From Curvibacter microcysteis (GTDB lineage Bacteria > Pseudomonadota > Gammaproteobacteria > Burkholderiales > Burkholderiaceae_C): a stretch of 64,000 nt of DNA. The notes under the pieces are model-generated. The model saw only the letters and a list, made by a program, of their open reading frames with translations. It was not told the origin of the DNA and made no database searches. Positions within the stretch are counted from its first letter, which is position 1. Each line of letters begins with the position of its first letter. The DNA is taken from NCBI RefSeq assembly GCF_028649435.1, contig NZ_JAQSIN010000002.1; one strand, 5' to 3'. Positions 1 through 8,043 of this stretch are shown here, piece after piece. The position numbers were made by a program, and so were the translations under genes.

Positions 1-1
1 C

Positions 2-886
2 AGCACGCTGGGCGCCCGCCTGGATGTGGTCGAAATGATGGATGGCCTGATGCAAGGCGCTGACCGCGACCTGGTCAAGATCTGGCAGAAGATGAACGCC
101 AAGCGCTTTGACAACATCATGCTCAAGACCAAGACCGTGTCCGCACGCGCCTTGCCCGAAGGCATTGAAGTCACCTTCGCGCCGGCCGAAGAGGGCGGCA
201 CCGCCCCCGCGCCCCAGGTCTATGACCTGGTGCTGCAGGCCGTGGGCCGCACGCCCAACGGCAAGAAGATTGGTGCTGAGAAGGCCGGCGTGGCGGTGAC
301 CGACCGTGGTTTCATCAACGTCGACATCCAGATGCGCACCAACGTGCCGCACATCTTCGCCATCGGCGACATCGTGGGCCAGCCCATGCTGGCGCACAAG
401 GCGGTGCACGAGGCCCATGTGGCGGCCGAAGTCATCGCTGGTGAACTGCAAGGCAACAAGGAACTGGCCGCGGCGGCGTTCAATGCCCGCGTCATCCCGA
501 GCGTGGCTTACACCGACCCCGAAGTGGCGTGGGTGGGTCTGACCGAAGACCAGGCCAAGGCCCAGGGCATCAAGGTCAAGAAGGGCCTGTTCCCCTGGAC
601 GGCCTCGGGCCGCGCCATTGCCAATGGCCGCGACGAAGGCGTGACCAAGCTGCTGTTCGACGACTCGCCCGAGGCCCATGGCCACGGCAAGATCCTGGGC
701 GGCGGCATGGTCGGCACCCACGCGGGCGACATGATCGGCGAGATTGCCCTCGCCATCGAAATGGGCGCCGACGCGGTGGACATCGGCAAGACCATCCACC
801 CGCACCCCACGCTGGGCGAAAGCATTGGCATGGCCGCGGAAATCGCCCACGGCAGCTGCACGGACGTGCCGCCAGCGCGCAAGTAA
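2..886 (+). CDS. lpdA: Dihydrolipoyl dehydrogenase, C-terminal part (cut by window start)
   Basis: This is the E3 flavoprotein of the 2-oxoacid dehydrogenase complexes. It reoxidises dihydrolipoamide and reduces NAD+ in the cytoplasm. The reading frame is already open at base 2, so about 295 C-terminal residues are present and the N-terminal FAD domain with the redox disulfide lies upstream. Visible are the end of the NAD domain (GRTPNG), the second FAD-contact motif (HIFAIGDIVGQPMLAHKA) and the dimerisation domain with the active-site base motif HPHPTLGES near the C terminus. These are diagnostic for E3 rather than glutathione or mercuric reductase. A strong terminator follows 20 bases after the stop, so the gene ends its transcription unit, probably a pyruvate dehydrogenase operon (inferred). 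Very sure of family; 2-oxoglutarate versus pyruvate complex cannot be decided here. Confidence 0.95.
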   Translation, partial: STLGARLDVVEMMDGLMQGADRDLVKIWQKMNAKRFDNIMLKTKTVSARALPEGIEVTFAPAEEGGTAPAPQVYDLVLQAVGRTPNGKKIGAEKAGVAVTDRGFINVDIQMRTNVPHIFAIGDIVGQPMLAHKAVHEAHVAAEVIAGELQGNKELAAAAFNARVIPSVAYTDPEVAWVGLTEDQAKAQGIKVKKGLFPWTASGRAIANGRDEGVTKLLFDDSPEAHGHGKILGGGMVGTHAGDMIGEIALAIEMGADAVDIGKTIHPHPTLGESIGMAAEIAHGSCTDVPPARK

Positions 887-906
887 AACGGGGCATCCTG
901 TTCACA

Positions 907-942
907 AAAGCCACCAGCCCGTGAGGGCCTGGTGGCTTTTTT
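907..942 (+). terminator. Rho-independent terminator after lpdA
   Basis: An 11-bp perfect stem (AAAGCCACCAG at 908-918 with CTGGTGGCTTT at 929-939) closes a 10-base loop and is followed by a run of T. It lies just downstream of the lpdA stop and would end that operon. Confidence 0.9.
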
Positions 943-984
943 GTGGCTCGTCCATCCACCCGACAAGGCGGGCCTCAGCCGCTC

Positions 985-1215
985 TCACAGACGCCAGTTC
1001 TTGCCTTGCAGGCCGTGCTCACGCACCGGCCAGTCAGGGCAGAGCATGGACACGACTTCCATCAGGCTCAGCCATTGCGCGATCGGGTCGGCATGGCCGT
1101 CGAAGCTCATGGGGGATTCGAAAGGCAGACCCGCCTCGCGCGCGAGAACAGCCTCTGCGGTGGGGGCATCCAGCAAAGGGTGATCGCTGCTCACGTGGTC
1201 AAGCAAGGAGCTCAT
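985..1215 (-). CDS. Small hypothetical protein (76 aa)
   Basis: I do not recognise this protein. It is short and acidic with no signal peptide or membrane segment, so it is probably cytoplasmic. It starts 22 bases after the stop of the frameshifted nucleotidyltransferase on the same strand, which suggests co-transcription and perhaps a two-gene module. I chose the ATG at 1215; a TTG one codon upstream is the only near alternative. Codon use matches the neighbours. Given its partner it could be the second member of a toxin-antitoxin or abortive-infection-like pair, but nothing in its own sequence shows that. Confidence 0.5.
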   Translation of the reverse strand: MSSLLDHVSSDHPLLDAPTAEAVLAREAGLPFESPMSFDGHADPIAQWLSLMEVVSMLCPDWPVREHGLQGKNWRL

Positions 1216-1237
1216 CAAGCAAGTCCATCCGGTTGAA

Positions 1238-1716
1238 TCAGGCGAAGTATTGCCGCAATTCTGTCAGGTCGAGTGAGGACCGGTGTCTCTTGAACAGCGC
1301 TCGAATGTCATCCAAGTCACGGGTGCGCCTGGCATCGTCGGTGAAGCCTTGAAGTTTGAATCCGATCAAGCCCTCGACGCTGATCACATGCAGGCGGCCC
1401 ATGGGGGTTTCACGCGGCTGGGCGTGCGCCAACAAGCGGCGCGCCAAGGGGCGATGGGCGTAAAGCAGATCCAGCCCCTCTGTGCCACGCACATTGTTCG
1501 CGGCATCATGGCTTCGGTACACACACTGGTAGCCCAAAATCAGCAAGGCCTCATGGACCGTGTCTGCTGCAACGGCGTCCAATAGGAAATCCACATCCTG
1601 GGTCGCCCGCACGACCTGATGAGCGCCACGGCCAGTCCGCCAATCAGGGCTGGTTGGGTGCCCCTGTCGGCGAACATGCGCAACGCTTCGCGGATTTGTT
1701 CAGCCAGATTGGTCAT
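1238..1716 (-). pseudogene. Nucleotidyltransferase-like protein, disrupted by a frameshift
   Basis: Two overlapping frames on the minus strand together spell one nucleotidyltransferase-fold protein of the kind found in AbiEii/DUF6036-type families. The upstream frame begins at the ATG at 1716 and carries the first glycine motif (ALIGGLAVAL). The downstream frame carries the metal-binding motif (VVRATQDVDFLLD) and the C-terminal helical part with GLIGFKLQGF. The frame changes near 1615-1625; adding one base there would restore GGLAVAL-HQ-VVRATQDVDFLLD. There is no homopolymer at the site. As read, translation stays in the wrong frame and stops at 1540, after the motif is lost, so the gene is probably inactive unless this is a sequencing error. 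A 76-residue gene follows directly. Confidence 0.75.
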
Positions 1717-1757
1717 GGCTTTGAGGGGAGGGCTGGGTTTTGCATCATAGTCTGCCG

Positions 1758-2276
1758 TCAGTCGGGCTTGAGTTGGGGGCATTCAAAGACGGCCGGCCCT
1801 GCATCAGGCGCCAAAGAGGCCAGGACGAGCAACCATTCGCTTTGGCTGACCTCGGTGATCGACAGCCTGTTTCCGCGCTGCAAGACCTTCATGTCCGCCA
1901 GGCCTGGGTGTTGGCGCAGCTCGGCCAGGCCTAGCAGGCGGGTCTTGCGCAGGGCCTGCACATCGCGCAGCAGCCAGCGTGGGGCGTCGGCCTTGGACTT
2001 GGGGTCGAAGTAGGGCGAGGCAGGGTCGAACTGGCTGGGGTCGGGGTAGGCCTCGGAGGCCACGCGGGCCAGGCCGGCGATGCCGGGCTCGGCGCAGCTG
2101 GAGTGGTAGAAGAGCACGCCATCGCCGACCTGCATGGCGTCGCGCATGAAATTGCGCGCCTGGTAGTTGCGCACGCCAATCCAGGCCACGGTGGCCTCGG
2201 GGGCGGCCAGCGCGTCGTCGATGGCGCACTCTTCGGGCTCGGACTTCATCAGCCAATAGCGGGTGGGGGAGTTCAT
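1758..2276 (-). CDS. EVE (PUA-like) domain protein, 172 aa
   Basis: This is a small cytoplasmic protein of the EVE/thymocyte nuclear protein 1 family, whose PUA-like fold binds modified bases in nucleic acids; its exact ligand in bacteria is unsettled. Family motifs are in order: YWLMKSEP (residues 7-14), GVRNYQARNFMR (34-45), GVLFYHS (53-59) and SPYFDPK (87-93). The length is normal for the family. I chose the ATG at 2276 because the conserved tryptophan-rich start of the domain follows immediately; the frame is open upstream without family similarity. It is divergent from the FMN reductase gene, with about 130 bases between them. Family call is firm, role is not. Confidence 0.9.
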   Translation of the reverse strand: MNSPTRYWLMKSEPEECAIDDALAAPEATVAWIGVRNYQARNFMRDAMQVGDGVLFYHSSCAEPGIAGLARVASEAYPDPSQFDPASPYFDPKSKADAPRWLLRDVQALRKTRLLGLAELRQHPGLADMKVLQRGNRLSITEVSQSEWLLVLASLAPDAGPAVFECPQLKPD

Positions 2277-2404
2277 GGGGGGATTTTCACCACAAAGTGA
2301 GGCGACACACGGCCAGGTCCGGGGCTCTGATCGCACAATCTCGGGGCTGCGTGCTGCCCTCGCTGCGGGCACGCCCGTCCTCACCCACCTGTAGGAGTTT
2401 CACC

Positions 2405-3004
2405 ATGTCGTCGACTTCGCCCCGCCTGCTGATCATTTCTGGCAGCGCCCGCACCGGTTCCTTGACCCGCCGCCTGGCCCATGCCGCCTCGCTGGCCGCG
2501 ACCCAAGCGGGCTTCAGCGTCCAGGAACTGGACCTGCGCGCCCTGGCCTTGCCCGTGTACGACGGCGACTTCGAGTTGGCCCAGGGCATCCCGGCGGGCG
2601 CCACCGCCCTGCAGCAAGCCTTGCTGGCCAGTGATGCCTTGCTGCTGCTCACGCCCGAGTACAACGGCTTTCCGACCCCGCTGTTCATCAATGCCTTTGA
2701 CTGGTTGTCGCGCATTCAGGGCGGGGCGGGCCAGCCGTCGGGCGTGGCGGCCACGGCCAACAAGCCCACGGCCTTGTTGTCGGCCTCGCCTGGCGCGCTG
2801 GGGGGCTTGCGGGCGCTCAACTATGTGCGACAGTTTTTGCAGATGAACTTCGCCTCGCTGGTGATTCCGCAGCAGTTCGCGCTGGGCCACGCGGCGGATG
2901 CTTTCGATGCCGAGGGCGGTCTGAAAGAGGAGCGCAACCGCCAGGCCGTGCAAGGTGTGCTGGACGCGCTGGCCCAACTGAGCCGCGCGGTGCGGCCGGC
3001 CTGA
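2405..3004 (+). CDS. NADPH-dependent FMN reductase-type flavoprotein (199 aa)
   Basis: A flavodoxin-fold oxidoreductase that uses FMN and NAD(P)H to reduce quinones, azo compounds, chromate or free flavin. The phosphate-binding loop GSARTGS (residues 13-19) and the flavin-binding motif PEYNGFP (84-90) followed by AFDW are typical of this family. The length is right for a single domain. The start at 2405 is supported by a Shine-Dalgarno-like TAGGAG ten bases upstream. It faces the GNAT gene with only 20 bases between the stops. The physiological substrate cannot be read from the sequence. Confidence 0.9.
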   Translation: MSSTSPRLLIISGSARTGSLTRRLAHAASLAATQAGFSVQELDLRALALPVYDGDFELAQGIPAGATALQQALLASDALLLLTPEYNGFPTPLFINAFDWLSRIQGGAGQPSGVAATANKPTALLSASPGALGGLRALNYVRQFLQMNFASLVIPQQFALGHAADAFDAEGGLKEERNRQAVQGVLDALAQLSRAVRPA

Positions 3005-3024
3005 GTTGGGGCCTGGCCTGCGCC

Positions 3025-3480
3025 TCAGGCCAACAAGGGGTACTCGTAGCGGATGAAGCCCTGAAACTGCGCCACCCGGTCGTACAAGCGCCGGGCACGC
3101 GCATTGTGGGTTTGTGTCAGCCAATACAGGCGCTGGGCGCCGGCGGCGCGGCTGGCCTGGGCCACGGCTTCGATCAAGGCGCTGGCCGTCCCCTGGCCGC
3201 GCAGAGACTCGTCAACAAACAGGTCCTGCAAGTAGCACACGCTGGGCGCCCAGGTGCTGGCGTGAAAAAGGTAGTGGGTGAAGCCCACCAGCCGGCCGTC
3301 CACGCGGGCGCCCAGGCCGTGAACAGCGTCGCCCACCATCAGTTTTTGCCACGCGATGGCGTAGGTTTCGTCTGAGGTCGGGCTCTCGTAGAAGGCCTTG
3401 TAGCCTTGCGCCAGGCGCAGCCAGTCGGCGTGGTCTGAGGCCTGCAGGGGGCTCACTTGGACGGGGGTGTTCGGGCTCAT
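3025..3480 (-). CDS. GNAT-family N-acetyltransferase (151 aa)
   Basis: A single-domain acetyl-CoA-dependent N-acetyltransferase. The acetyl-CoA pyrophosphate loop RGQGTA lies at residues 94-99 after the beta-4 strand LQDLFVD, and the C-terminal motif NARARRLYDRVAQFQGF is typical of small GNAT proteins that act on amines or small molecules. It is encoded on the same strand as the OsmC gene upstream (start of this gene about 50 bases after the OsmC stop), so the two may be co-transcribed. The acceptor substrate is unknown. Confidence 0.88.
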   Translation of the reverse strand: MSPNTPVQVSPLQASDHADWLRLAQGYKAFYESPTSDETYAIAWQKLMVGDAVHGLGARVDGRLVGFTHYLFHASTWAPSVCYLQDLFVDESLRGQGTASALIEAVAQASRAAGAQRLYWLTQTHNARARRLYDRVAQFQGFIRYEYPLLA

Positions 3481-3529
3481 CGGGGGCTTTCAAAAAGGCA
3501 TGGGGTGGTGCTCACAGGGGCGCGCGGCC

Positions 3530-4006
3530 TCAGTCCGCCCAGCGGGGCTCGCAGCGGATGGTGCAGCGCACGGAATTCGCCAGAAAACAGGCCTCATGGG
3601 CCTGGTGGTGCAAGGCCTCCAGCTCGGCCTGGCTGGGTCGCTGTGGCGCGTCCGGGCTCAGGCGCAACACGGGGCGCAGCAGCACCTCACGCAGCACGGT
3701 GCGACCTTGCTTGTCGGGCCCCATGTGCCCGATGGCGGCGTCTTCGTAGTCGCTGATGGCCCAGCCGGCGCGCGATGCCAGGTCCAGGAACCACAGCATG
3801 TGGCAGCTGGCCAGCGCGGCGACAAAAGCCTCCTCAGGGTCGACCGCGCTGGGGTCCGAGCAGGGCAGGGGCACCACGTCGGGTGAAGACGAGGCCGGCA
3901 CCTGCAGCCCCCCATCAAACTGCCAGCGGTGGCGGCGGCTGTAGCGGCGCTGGGCGAAGGGGCTGCCGTCGTGCTGCCACTGCACGGTGGCGAGGTGTTG
4001 GCTCAT
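3530..4006 (-). CDS. OsmC/Ohr-family peroxidase-like protein (158 aa)
   Basis: OsmC-type proteins reduce organic hydroperoxides with two cysteines. Cys68 sits in the conserved helix motif LASCHMLWFLDLAS and Cys140 in HEACFLANSV, matching the peroxidatic and resolving cysteines. A preceding acidic-glycine segment and short N-terminal strand (WQHDG) also fit. Two further cysteines near the C terminus (148, 152) are extra. The start at 4006 gives a normal family length. It is divergent from the MocR-type regulator, separated by about 78 bases, so that regulator could act on it, but no shared operator was identified. Confidence 0.88.
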   Translation of the reverse strand: MSQHLATVQWQHDGSPFAQRRYSRRHRWQFDGGLQVPASSSPDVVPLPCSDPSAVDPEEAFVAALASCHMLWFLDLASRAGWAISDYEDAAIGHMGPDKQGRTVLREVLLRPVLRLSPDAPQRPSQAELEALHHQAHEACFLANSVRCTIRCEPRWAD

Positions 4007-4084
4007 GGCTTGATCCGTTCTGGGGCTTTGTGAAATGATTCCTCAGTTTAAGAATTTTTGAAGCCATCGAAGGAGCCAATCCGC

Positions 4085-5530
4085 ATGGGTGCAAAGAGCC
4101 AACGCGCGCCGCTGCGGCGCCAACAGGTGTACGAGCAACTGCGCCAGGCCATGGAAAGCGGTCACCTGGCCGCCGGCAGCCGCCTGCCTGCCACGCGCGA
4201 GCACGCCCTGACCTTGGGGGTGTCGCGCAACACCTTGTTGTGGGCCATGGCGCGCCTGCAGGCGGAGGGCTATGTGCAGGCCCGGGTGGGCGATGGCAGC
4301 TATGTCAGCCCGAACCTGGGGCCCCCCAAGGGGGCGTCGGTTTTGAGCGCCTTGCCCCTGGGCCTGTCGCGGCGCGGCCAGTTGATGGCCGAGACGGTGC
4401 GCCAATGGAATCCGCCGCGCCAGGCGGCCAGCGCGTTCCGCATTGGCGCGCCCGAGGTGGCGAGCTTTCCGTTCGCCACCTGGGACCGGCTGGGCCGGCA
4501 GCTCAGCGCCAGCGAGCGCCGGGCCAGTGCCCAGTACCTGGACCCGGCCGGCGAGCCCGTGCTGCGCGAGGCCATCGCGCAGTGGCTGTGGGCCTCGCGG
4601 GGCATCCGTTGCGATGCGGGGCGGGTGCTGGTCTGTTCAGGCTCGCAGCAGGCCATCGATCTGGTCGGCCGCTTGCTGCTGGACGTGGGCGATGAGGTGC
4701 TGGTGGAAGACCCGGGCTACCCCGGCATCCGGGCCAGCCTGCTGGGCCACGGGGCCCAGGTGCGGCCGGTGCCTTTGGATGCCGAAGGCCTGTGCCTGGA
4801 CCAGGCCGAGGCGCAGTGGCCGAATGCGCGCCTGGCGGTGGTCACGCCCACCCACCAGTTTCCCACCGGCGTGGCCATGAGCCTGGCGCGCCGCCAGGCC
4901 TTGCTGGACTGGGCCCGGCGCCGCCAGGCCTGGGTGGTGGAGGACGACTACGACGGCGAATTCCAGTACGGCGCGCAGCGCCTGCCTGCGCTGTGCAGCC
5001 TGCCGCAGGCCGATCGGGTGCTGTACGTGGGGACTTTCTCCAAGACCTTGCACCCTGGCCTGCGCCTGGGCTTCATCGTGCTGCCGTCCGCCTGGGTGCC
5101 GGCCTTTGCCATGGCGCGGGCCTTGAGCGACCGCCACCCGCCGGGTGACAGCCAGTGGGTGCTGGCGCGATTCATCGCCGAGGGGCATTTGCTGCGCCAC
5201 TTGCGCCGCATGCGCGAGCTCTACCAGCAACGCCAGCAGCAGCTGGTCCAGGTCTTGGCCGAGGCCACGGAAGGCGCCCTGCAACTGCCGTTTTCCGATC
5301 GCGGCATGCACCTGTGCTGGCCGCTGCCAGCCCAGGTCGATGACCGGACCTTGAGCCACCAGGCAGCCGCGCGGGGGGTGGTGCTGACCCCTTTGTCGCG
5401 TTATGCCATGGCCTCACCACGCCGCGGAGGCTTGTTTGGCTACGCGGGCTATGACCTGGCGGAACTGCGGGCCGCGGCTCAGCAGGTGGGCCCTTTGCTG
5501 CGACAGGCCTTGCGCGCGGCCGCGGGTTGA
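4085..5530 (+). CDS. MocR/PdxR-type regulator (GntR wHTH + aminotransferase-like domain), 481 aa
   Basis: A fusion of an N-terminal GntR winged helix-turn-helix (about residues 10-75, with VYEQLRQAMESG and LPATREHALTLGVSRN) to a fold-type I aminotransferase domain that binds PLP. The Schiff-base lysine is K320 in VGTFSKTLHPGL, and the aminotransferase motif EDDYDGEFQY precedes it. The domain order and length are standard for MocR regulators such as PdxR. The ATG at 4085 is preferred over an upstream TTG because AAGGAG lies nine bases before it. Neighbours are an OsmC gene (divergent) and a Bug-type binding protein (downstream, same strand); pdxST genes are absent, so a PdxR role is not supported. 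Target unknown. Confidence 0.92.
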   Translation: MGAKSQRAPLRRQQVYEQLRQAMESGHLAAGSRLPATREHALTLGVSRNTLLWAMARLQAEGYVQARVGDGSYVSPNLGPPKGASVLSALPLGLSRRGQLMAETVRQWNPPRQAASAFRIGAPEVASFPFATWDRLGRQLSASERRASAQYLDPAGEPVLREAIAQWLWASRGIRCDAGRVLVCSGSQQAIDLVGRLLLDVGDEVLVEDPGYPGIRASLLGHGAQVRPVPLDAEGLCLDQAEAQWPNARLAVVTPTHQFPTGVAMSLARRQALLDWARRRQAWVVEDDYDGEFQYGAQRLPALCSLPQADRVLYVGTFSKTLHPGLRLGFIVLPSAWVPAFAMARALSDRHPPGDSQWVLARFIAEGHLLRHLRRMRELYQQRQQQLVQVLAEATEGALQLPFSDRGMHLCWPLPAQVDDRTLSHQAAARGVVLTPLSRYAMASPRRGGLFGYAGYDLAELRAAAQQVGPLLRQALRAAAG

Positions 5531-5570
5531 GGCGCGCAGGGCCTGGGCTCGCGGCGCCGCCACGCCGCCT

Positions 5571-5588
5571 CGGTCACCCAGGTGACCG
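5571..5588. promoter_or_regulatory. 18-bp perfect dyad between the MocR gene and the Bug gene
   Basis: CGGTCACC and GGTGACCG form 8-bp perfect arms around a 2-base spacer (5571-5588), 40 bases after the MocR stop and 87 bases before the next start. As RNA it could form only a hairpin with a two-base loop and has only three T after it, so an operator is at least as likely as a terminator. Confidence 0.4.
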
Positions 5589-5674
5589 TTTGGCCGGGCT
5601 TGCCCCTATGGGCGGGGGCGTTGGGGGCGGACAGAATGGTCCGATCCCCTCACTGTTTGCCGGAGCCTGGCCCC

Positions 5675-6682
5675 ATGTCCCTGAAACCCCTGACCTCTGC
5701 CTCCCTGTCCCGTCGCCATGTGCTCAGCAGCGCCCTGGGTGGCGCCGCCGCGCTGGCCCTGCCGGCGGTTCAGGCCCAGGGCAGCGCCTGGCCCAACAAA
5801 CCGATTCGCCTGATCGTGCCCTACACCCCGGGCGGCTTCACCGACCAGATGGCGCGTCTGGTGCAAAACGGCCTGCAAACCCGCCTGGGCCAGACCGTGC
5901 TGATTGAAAACAAGCCCGGCGCGGGCAGCATGATCGGCGTCGACGCGGTGGCCAAGAGTGCGCCCGATGGCAGCACCTTTGGCGTGGTGATCGCGGCCTA
6001 TGCGGCCAACAACTCGCTCTACCCCAAGCTGCCCTATGACGCACGCAAAGACCTGACCGGTGTGTCCCTGATGGGCATCTCCCCGCTGGTGGCGGCCGTG
6101 CCCCTGGATGCGCCTTTCAAGACCGCGCAAGAGCTCATCCGCTACGCGCGCGCCAACCCCGGCAAGGTGAGCTATGGCTCCTCGGGCAATGGCTCGGCCG
6201 TGCACCTGACCACCGAGCTGTTCAAGCAGCAGACCGGGGCCTTCATGGTCCACATCCCCTACCGGGGCGCGGCGCCCGCCTTGACCGACCTGATCGGGGG
6301 CCAGATCCAGTTGTTCTTTGATGCGGCCACCGGCCTGATCAACATGGGCAAGCAGGGCAAGGTGCGTTTGATTGGCGTGGCCAGCGAACAGCGCCTGCCC
6401 GTCATGCCCGAGCTGCCCACCTTCATCGAGCAGGGCTTCAAGAACTTCACGGGCAGCACCTGGGCCGGTGTGATCGCCCCGGCGGGCACGCCGCGCGATA
6501 TCCTGCGCCGCATGTCCGATGAGGTCACCCGCATCGTGCGCAGCGAGGAAATGCGGCCGCGCCTGGAGGCCATGGGCACCTTCCCGGCGGGAGGCAGCCC
6601 GGAAGAGTTCGATGCCTTCCTGGTGGCCGAGAACGCCAAGTGGGGCAAGGTGATCCGCGAGGGCGGCATCAAGCCGGATTGA
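5675..6682 (+). CDS. Bug/TctC-type tripartite tricarboxylate transporter binding protein (335 aa)
   Basis: A periplasmic solute-binding protein of the Bug family, greatly expanded in Burkholderiales. The N terminus (MSLKPLTSASLSRRHVLSSA) begins a twin-arginine-like or Sec signal ending near AVQAQG. Family motifs follow: WPNKPIRLIVPYTPGGFTD, KPGAGSMIGVDAVAKS, YGSSGNGSAVHL and the C-terminal FDAFLVAENAKWGKVI. Size is normal. The start at 5675 is the only methionine that gives a proper signal peptide. No TctA/TctB permease genes are nearby, so it is an orphan binder, as is usual in this group; the ligand (often a carboxylate or aromatic acid) is unknown. Confidence 0.93.
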   Translation: MSLKPLTSASLSRRHVLSSALGGAAALALPAVQAQGSAWPNKPIRLIVPYTPGGFTDQMARLVQNGLQTRLGQTVLIENKPGAGSMIGVDAVAKSAPDGSTFGVVIAAYAANNSLYPKLPYDARKDLTGVSLMGISPLVAAVPLDAPFKTAQELIRYARANPGKVSYGSSGNGSAVHLTTELFKQQTGAFMVHIPYRGAAPALTDLIGGQIQLFFDAATGLINMGKQGKVRLIGVASEQRLPVMPELPTFIEQGFKNFTGSTWAGVIAPAGTPRDILRRMSDEVTRIVRSEEMRPRLEAMGTFPAGGSPEEFDAFLVAENAKWGKVIREGGIKPD

Positions 6683-6880
6683 GGCCTGGGGGGCCTGGCC
6701 CAGCCGACCTTGACGGACGTCGGTTGAAGCCCGCTGGCGCCCCACATGGCGCCGGGCGCGCCGTCGTTTCATCCGCCCCAACGGCATTTCGCGACACGCT
6801 GCCAAGCCTTGGTCTCATGCCGCTGGCCCGCCAAAGGGCCCGCAAGGACACTGCCGACACTTGTTCAACCAGGAGTCGCA

Positions 6881-7321
6881 ATGATGTTCCAACAGCGTGT
6901 TTTGAGTGGGGTGTGTGGTGTTTGGCTGGCCTTGGCCGGTGCTGGCCTGGCGCAGGCGGCCGATTTGACCGTGGTGGTCAAGGGCGTGGCCAAGGCCGAA
7001 GGCCAGGTCATGGTGGCCTTGTTCAACGACGCGGCGGGCTTCCCACGCGGCAAGGTGTTGCAGGGCCAGATGGTGGCGGCCAAGCTCGGTCAGGTGGAGC
7101 TGGTCTTCAAGGACCTGGCCCCCGGCGCGTACGCCGTGTCGGCCTACCAAGACCTCAACAGCAACCAGCGGCTGGACGCCAACCTGGTGGGCATGCCCAC
7201 CGAGCCCTATGGCTTTTCGCGCGATGCGCGGGGCAAGTTCGGACCGCCCAAGTTTGAGGACGCCGTGCTCCGCTTGGGCGCCGAGGCGCAGCAGGTCATC
7301 GTCAACCTGTCTGGCCAGTGA
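6881..7321 (+). CDS. DUF2141 secreted protein (146 aa), first gene of a Lol-like operon
   Basis: A small exported protein with a clear Sec signal peptide (cleavage likely after GLAQA, about residue 27) and a DUF2141 beta-sandwich domain: LTVVVKGVAKAEGQVMVALF, DLAPGAYAVSAYQDLNSN, and the terminal FGPPKFEDAVLRL are typical. Function of the family is unknown; members are periplasmic or outer-membrane associated. The ATG at 6881 has AGGAG eight bases upstream. Its stop lies eight bases before the start of the ABC ATPase gene, so it belongs to the same operon and may assist the export of whatever that system carries (inference). Confidence 0.88.
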   Translation: MMFQQRVLSGVCGVWLALAGAGLAQAADLTVVVKGVAKAEGQVMVALFNDAAGFPRGKVLQGQMVAAKLGQVELVFKDLAPGAYAVSAYQDLNSNQRLDANLVGMPTEPYGFSRDARGKFGPPKFEDAVLRLGAEAQQVIVNLSGQ

Positions 7322-7329
7322 GGGGCGCC

Positions 7330-8043
7330 ATGAGCGACGCTTCTTCAACCGCGCCGCTGCTGTCACTGCGCGGCATTGAGCGCGGCTTTCAGCTCGGCCA
7401 GACCCGCATTCGGGCCCTGCGCGGCATCGACCTGGCGGTGGCTGCTGGCGAATTCATGGCCATCTGGGGCCCGTCGGGCAGCGGCAAGTCCACGCTGCTG
7501 AACCTGCTGGGCTTGATCGACCAGGCCGACCAGGGCCGGCTGTGTTTTGAAGGCCAGGACGTGAGTCAGCTCTCTGATGACGCCCTGTCCGACTGCCGCA
7601 ACCGGCGCATCGGCTTTGTGTTCCAGAGCTTCAACCTGATCCCCGTGCTCAGCGCCCTGGACAACGTGGGCTTGCCCCTGCAAGTGCAGGGCGTGCCAGC
7701 GACCGAGGTGCGCCGGCGTGCCACCGAGTGGCTGGAGCAGGTGGGCCTGGGGGACTTTTTGCACTTCCGCCCAGACCGCCTCAGCGGTGGCCAACGCCAG
7801 CGCGTGGCGATTGCCCGCGCCCTGGTGGGGACGCCGCGCTTGTTGATTGCCGACGAGCCCACGGCCAACCTGGACTCACAAACCAGCCGCGAGGTGATCG
7901 ACCTGATCGAGCGCCTGAACCGCGACACCGGCGTCACCTGCATCTTCACCACCCACGACCCCCGCCTGCTGGCGCGGGTGCCGCGCCAACTGCGCTTGCA
8001 AGACGGGGTGATCTCCCAAGACAGCTACCAGGAGGCTGCATGA
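7330..8043 (+). CDS. ABC transporter ATP-binding protein, LolD/MacB type (237 aa)
   Basis: A stand-alone nucleotide-binding subunit that powers a type VII (mechanotransmission) ABC transporter. Walker A GPSGSGKST is at residues 47-55, the signature LSGGQRQR at 151-158, Walker B LLIADEPTANLD at 171-182 and the H-loop THDPRL follows. The sequence FVFQSFNLIPVLSALDNV is typical of the LolD/MacB/FtsE branch rather than importers. Start chosen at the ATG at 7330; a GTG at 7318 overlapping the previous stop is possible. It overlaps the permease start in an ATGA and is therefore translationally coupled to it. Confidence 0.94.
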   Translation: MSDASSTAPLLSLRGIERGFQLGQTRIRALRGIDLAVAAGEFMAIWGPSGSGKSTLLNLLGLIDQADQGRLCFEGQDVSQLSDDALSDCRNRRIGFVFQSFNLIPVLSALDNVGLPLQVQGVPATEVRRRATEWLEQVGLGDFLHFRPDRLSGGQRQRVAIARALVGTPRLLIADEPTANLDSQTSREVIDLIERLNRDTGVTCIFTTHDPRLLARVPRQLRLQDGVISQDSYQEAA

